Source: Anarhynchus alexandrinus
Lineage: Eukaryota > Chordata > Aves > Charadriiformes > Charadriidae
Direction: 5' to 3'
Assembly: GCA_008711295.1 (NCBI GenBank)
Contig: VUYV01000089.1
Location: 1,640,454 to 1,704,453, forward strand
Length of the DNA stretch: 64,000 bases
The position numbers were made by a program, and so were the translations under genes. Below the pieces are notes generated by a model. It was given only the letters and a program-made list of their open reading frames with translations. It searched no databases and was not told where the DNA came from. Of this stretch, positions 60,047 to 64,000 are shown in pieces (position 1 is the first letter of the stretch; every line of letters starts with the position of its first letter).

Positions 60047-63000
60047 AACATACAGCTCTCTATATATTCAAGGCATAACTCTTAGGTCTTCTGTAGATCT
60101 TTTTTATCCAAACCGATCTTTGATTACTGCCTGCAGTCTGGAATAGGGCTAGGCCTGCAAAATTCTGACACAGCTGAGTTGGAGGACGGTGCTCCCTGCT
60201 TTTTCTTAGCTTTTCACACTGAAGGAAGTAATCTAGGCCTTTATTTTATGTTTCTTTTTAGAAATTTAGGTGGTTGGGGTTTTGGTTGTTTGGGGTTTTT
60301 TTGTTTGTTTTTGTTTGTTTGTTTCCTGAACTTGAACTTACCAAAAGGAAGGAATGGTCTCTGTAACATGAAGACAAAATGGTGTCCCATTGTTTTACTG
60401 CTGATAAGAAAGTTTCTCTATCATCGCTGTTTAGCACAACCTACTGCAATAAGAGATTTTTACTGTTTAAATAATTTGCCAACTATTAGATTAGTGTCAG
60501 ATCTGTGACATTGCCAATGATTGGCTCAAAATAGAGCTGTTAAAAAAAGCTGGTGTCTAATAAATATTTATAGGGGTTTTCTTCTTCATTCTTTTCTTCC
60601 TCAGTTAATAAATGACTGAGAATATTATTTGCCTGTTGCCCTTGAATTAAGCTGTAGAAGCACCATTTAATTAAAAAAGACTTTTGGCAGTAGGACTGAT
60701 TTACATAAGGGTTAGATAGGTTGGAAAGCCAGAAATAACAGCTGATAAAGAATAGAAAATGATCTGGCTTATAAAGAAAATGTACACCATTACAAAATGT
60801 GCCAGTATCACAGTATGTTAGGAGAAAATAAAAGTACTGGTCTATACACTGCAAGGAAAGAGGGTTTTTTCCTAAATAAGTGGGAAGGATGTTGAGTGAA
60901 ACAGCCATGAAGGACAATAGTAAATGAAATCTATGAAAAGAGACATATCTCATACAACAAGGACTCAGATTATATTATAACCAGAAAATAACGGGAAAAT
61001 TAAAATACTGTCATATATTTATTCTTTTCACAACTGTTAATTTCAGAAATCTTAGGGGTGTTTTAAATTTTTTTTTTCCCCTCCTTTTTCCTATCAAGTA
61101 GAGGATAAAGATATCTATTAAAATTTTGATGAAAAAATTTCTGTCAAAAAAAAGAACAGTATTTATCCTAGTTGGGATATATATTTGTTTTCCTGTGAGC
61201 AGAAGATGAAAATATAAGTTAAAAAAATGAAACTAAAATGAAAAAAAGTTTTAGAGACATTGAAAATCTTTACTCTTTCTTAGTAACAGGGTGGCTACTG
61301 TTGTCAAATAATCTAAAAGTCCTAATAGTGTTGCTATTCACAAGCTTTAAGAACAACTAAAATTTTTAAAATAATGTTTGCAAGCCATATTCCCTACTCA
61401 TTCCATAATTTTACAAGTTATTTATATTTACAAAGTATCTCACCTATGTGCATTTATTTTTAATCCCACTCCCTCTGAAAGCTTCATGGATAACATATCT
61501 CCATTATAAATACAACCAGAACTCTTGCATCAAGCTCAGAGTCAACAAAAATAGGAACTAAGTGTTATTATTTACATCCTGTCTGTAGGCATAGGATTGA
61601 TTCTCAAAGCTCTCGGAGAACCTCTGTGTAACTTGTATTGCTCAAAGGAAGAAATGTGGCCCATATCATGCTACTGTTGAATGTCTTTGAGCTGCTTGTG
61701 GAGGAGATAAAAATCTTATAAATATCCAGTGATTATTCTCTTAGGCTTAAATATGCAACTTTGGAAGAAGGAGAAAATCCTAACATAAGTTAGGACCATT
61801 CTAAACTTGCCTGTTAGAACTCAAAGGGAATTGGATAGGTTCATTAATTCAAAAGATTCTGGCACAGAACTGATGATAAAAGCTTTTCATCTTTAAGAAA
61901 ATATACCCAAAATATAGAAAGCTTATCAAAGACAAATAAATAAATAAAAAACACAGTAAAAAATCCAAATGCACAAAGTTAAAATGAGTAAAAAAACCAA
62001 ATGCATAGAACGTTTCTGTAGCCAGACAGCATACAGAAACAAGTGTTAGAATGATTGTTTATCTGGAAGCATATTGGCCCTACAGTGAGACAGAAGTTTT
62101 TCAAATAGCAAAATGTACTTGTGGTGTTATGATTTGAAATTTTAATAACATCTTCAGAAAAAGTACTCTGACCCATCATTGTTAAAGATTTTACAGAAGA
62201 CACCTCAATGCTATCAAGTCTTTAAGGCTGTATTGACAATGTTTGCAAGCTTAAATCTCAAAGTCAGTCTTAGTTTTGTTTACTACAATATTTGGAACTT
62301 CTTCCTGTCAAAGAAGATATTGATAAACTGTACATATAGCCTGGAAGAGATCCAATTAAAAAAGCTTATTTTAATACAATGATGAAAAACCATGGGAGTG
62401 TTGTAAATAGGAAGCACAAAGAAATCCTTCCATTCTTTTCAGCTGGAGGGATTTCCAAGGGGATTTACCAGCCTGAGCTGAATACTGTGCTGAAGTGGCT
62501 GAGTGATTCCCAAGTGTGTCTGGGAAGAGCAAGCTCTGATATGTCTGAAACTGTCTGCACAGATATAGCTATAATAGAGACCTATGACATTGCTTCTAGA
62601 AGGCTCATTATATCATACACAAAAAGCTGTACAACTAGATTGCCATAGTGATGTATGTGGGTAGCACCAGACTAGGATAAAACAACTATAAATGTAATAA
62701 GCCACCCCTTGTAAAAGTAGGTATGATTAAGGATCACGCTTAAAACCCTTCCTTTTTTATAATTCTGATCAGCATAATTCAGGGTTCTAATGAAGAGGAT
62801 CTTTGATTTTCCTGAAAACATTATATTGTGCTGCCAAGGTAATCTGGAAAGGATTACATAGCCATAACTCAAATACTGAGGAGCAGTGTCTCCTAATTAT
62901 GCTATTCACGTAAAAGCCATCTTGGAAGACAAACTTGCCCAGCCTAATAACTGCCCTAAATTTCTCCTTGCCCTTCCATCTTCCCTGGTTCATGTCTATT

Positions 63001-63847
63001 TCTGACCCTACTTCCCTTAGCAACAATTTCTTCTTTAGCAGCTTCGAGAAAGCAGAAACTGAAACACAGTAGTTATGTCATATACACAAACTATTTTTTC
63101 CAATAGCTAGATATGTAAGACTTAAGATGGTAAATAGCAGCTTATTGTCTTGTTACTGAAGTGATGGGTAGATCTACGTATGATGCCCACAGAAACAGGA
63201 CACGTACAACCCAAAGTGTACCTGTTTGTTTAAAGTGCTCTCTGCTACCTGTGTATCACTAATGATTATTGCCCACAAAAAGAAGTCTAATACACATAGA
63301 AACAAGATACAGTTTATGAAAATTCAATCAGAAACTACTCAGAATTAATTAAATGGATAGAAAATCAAGCAGCATATAGTAATCATAGAGATCTTTTCTC
63401 TGCTACCCAGCAGAGATAGCATTGATTGGTTGTATGTAGCATAACAGAGGAAATGTCAATGAGATACAGAATTACTACCAGCATTAGAAAATTATCTAAT
63501 CTGCAGACAGTTTCAGTGAAATAAATTGTAAGGCATAGATGTAAATTTAAACATTGTCTAGGTAGAAATGCATATGTGTGCTTACACATGAATTGGGAGC
63601 TCAAGTACTGCACATTTGCATAAAAGATCTTCGGATGACAGGTGGCAGTCTAGTTTAACTCTCCATTTCCTGGCTATTTTCTGTCTGTGTGGTAAATTCT
63701 TGACAAGTATTCTTGATGACCTAGGACCCGAACCTAGGACAATTTGTTTTAAAAAATAACAAGCTTTCAAGCAACTATTTAGAGTAATGTTGCAAGCAGA
63801 ATTGTCATGAAAGTGTGGTATTTGTTTAAGTTCCACCTTGAAGATTA
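60047..63847. other. AT-rich unique sequence, no gene recognised
   Basis: No named retroelement or supported gene. G/T-rich tract at 60268-60325, AAAT units at 61933-61950. A 137-codon minus-strand frame (60953-60540) is rich in Phe, Tyr and Leu, as expected from the complement of A-rich sequence, and has no recognisable domain. Confidence 0.55.
60268..60325 (+). repeat. G/T-rich low-complexity tract
   Basis: Units of GGTTG, TTTGGGG and TTTG, with TTTG in near-perfect tandem at 60300-60325. Confidence 0.8.
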
Positions 63848-64000
63848 GACAGAACTCAGAGGGTTGTGATCAGCTGCACAGAGTCTAGCTGGAGGCCTGT
63901 AACCACCACTGTCCCCCAGGGGTCAATACTCGGTCCAATCTTGTTTGATATATTCATTAATGACTTAGATGAGGGGACAGAGTGTATCCTCAGCAAGTTC
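63848..64000 (+). mobile_element. CR1 LINE fragment continuing past the window end
   Basis: The plus strand matches CR1 ORF2 just before the palm: RTQRVVI-like start, SSWRPVT-like segment (degraded), [20 protein letters not shown] in frame-corrected form, [10 protein letters not shown]. The DNA ends at CTCAGCAAGTTC, so the catalytic FADD box, if present, would begin right after base 64000. It resembles a different CR1 subfamily from the 54 kb copy. The 5' edge is approximate. Confidence 0.85.

Noticed and set aside
60540..60953. 137-codon minus-strand frame, rich in Phe/Tyr/Leu
   Set aside because: The composition is what the complement of A-rich DNA yields; no motif, no splice or promoter context.
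1..64000. tRNA, snRNA, rRNA, CRISPR, bacterial operon or mitochondrial insert
   Set aside because: I looked for the conserved boxes and repeat patterns of these and found none. The repeat content is that of an avian nuclear genome.

Overview
This window reads as nuclear DNA of a bird, and probably a non-coding stretch (gene desert or very long intron). The main reason is repeat content. There are at least nine pieces of CR1 non-LTR retrotransposon, several ending in the octamer-like 3' tail ATTCTATG repeated two or three times, which is typical of avian CR1. There is also one long terminal repeat of a type I know from bird genomes. The background is AT-rich (roughly 35-38% G+C by eye), full of homopolymer A or T runs. 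Three single N positions (7856, 25838, 33020) mark assembly gaps or ambiguities. I found no host protein-coding gene, tRNA, rRNA, snRNA or CRISPR array. All coding-like sequence I can name belongs to decayed retroelements.

Layout. 1-7589 is unique AT-rich sequence holding a 60 bp segment present twice (3181-3240 and 5111-5170). 7590-11960 is a retroelement cluster. A long minus-strand CR1 keeps parts of ORF1 (esterase), the endonuclease and the first half of the reverse transcriptase. Two short CR1 3' ends have inserted into it (8776-9254 on minus, 10030-10503 on plus), and a convergent plus-strand CR1 piece abuts it (7590-8028). 11961-28686 is unique, with a (GT)10 microsatellite and AT-rich hairpins. 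28687-29611 is a plus-strand CR1 3' end.

32303-33530 is composite. It has a possible short LTR, then a ~300 bp segment repeated head-to-tail across the N at 33020 (probably two haplotypes kept side by side by the assembler), then a CpG-rich minus-strand fragment that resembles the reverse transcriptase of a non-CR1 LINE. A GC-rich repeat family occurs three times on the plus strand (35850-36295, 50361-50562, 59659-60046). A minus-strand endogenous-retrovirus LTR with a recognisable TATA box lies at 40921-41367. 54005-56072 is the longest CR1 reverse-transcriptase copy (plus strand), broken by frameshifts. Smaller CR1 remnants lie at 38646-38862, 44327-44426, 58598-58847 and 63848-64000; the last runs off the end.

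The CR1 parts once worked together: ORF1 with its esterase domain, and ORF2 with endonuclease plus reverse transcriptase, copied CR1 RNA into new sites from the 3' end. That explains why most copies here are 5'-truncated. No copy in this window is intact. I saw no new biological system. The best leads are the duplicated block at the N, the non-CR1 reverse-transcriptase-like fragment, the three-copy GC-rich family, the 60 bp duplication and the nested CR1 cluster. Several exon-like segments with good splice-site matches are listed as weak leads only.
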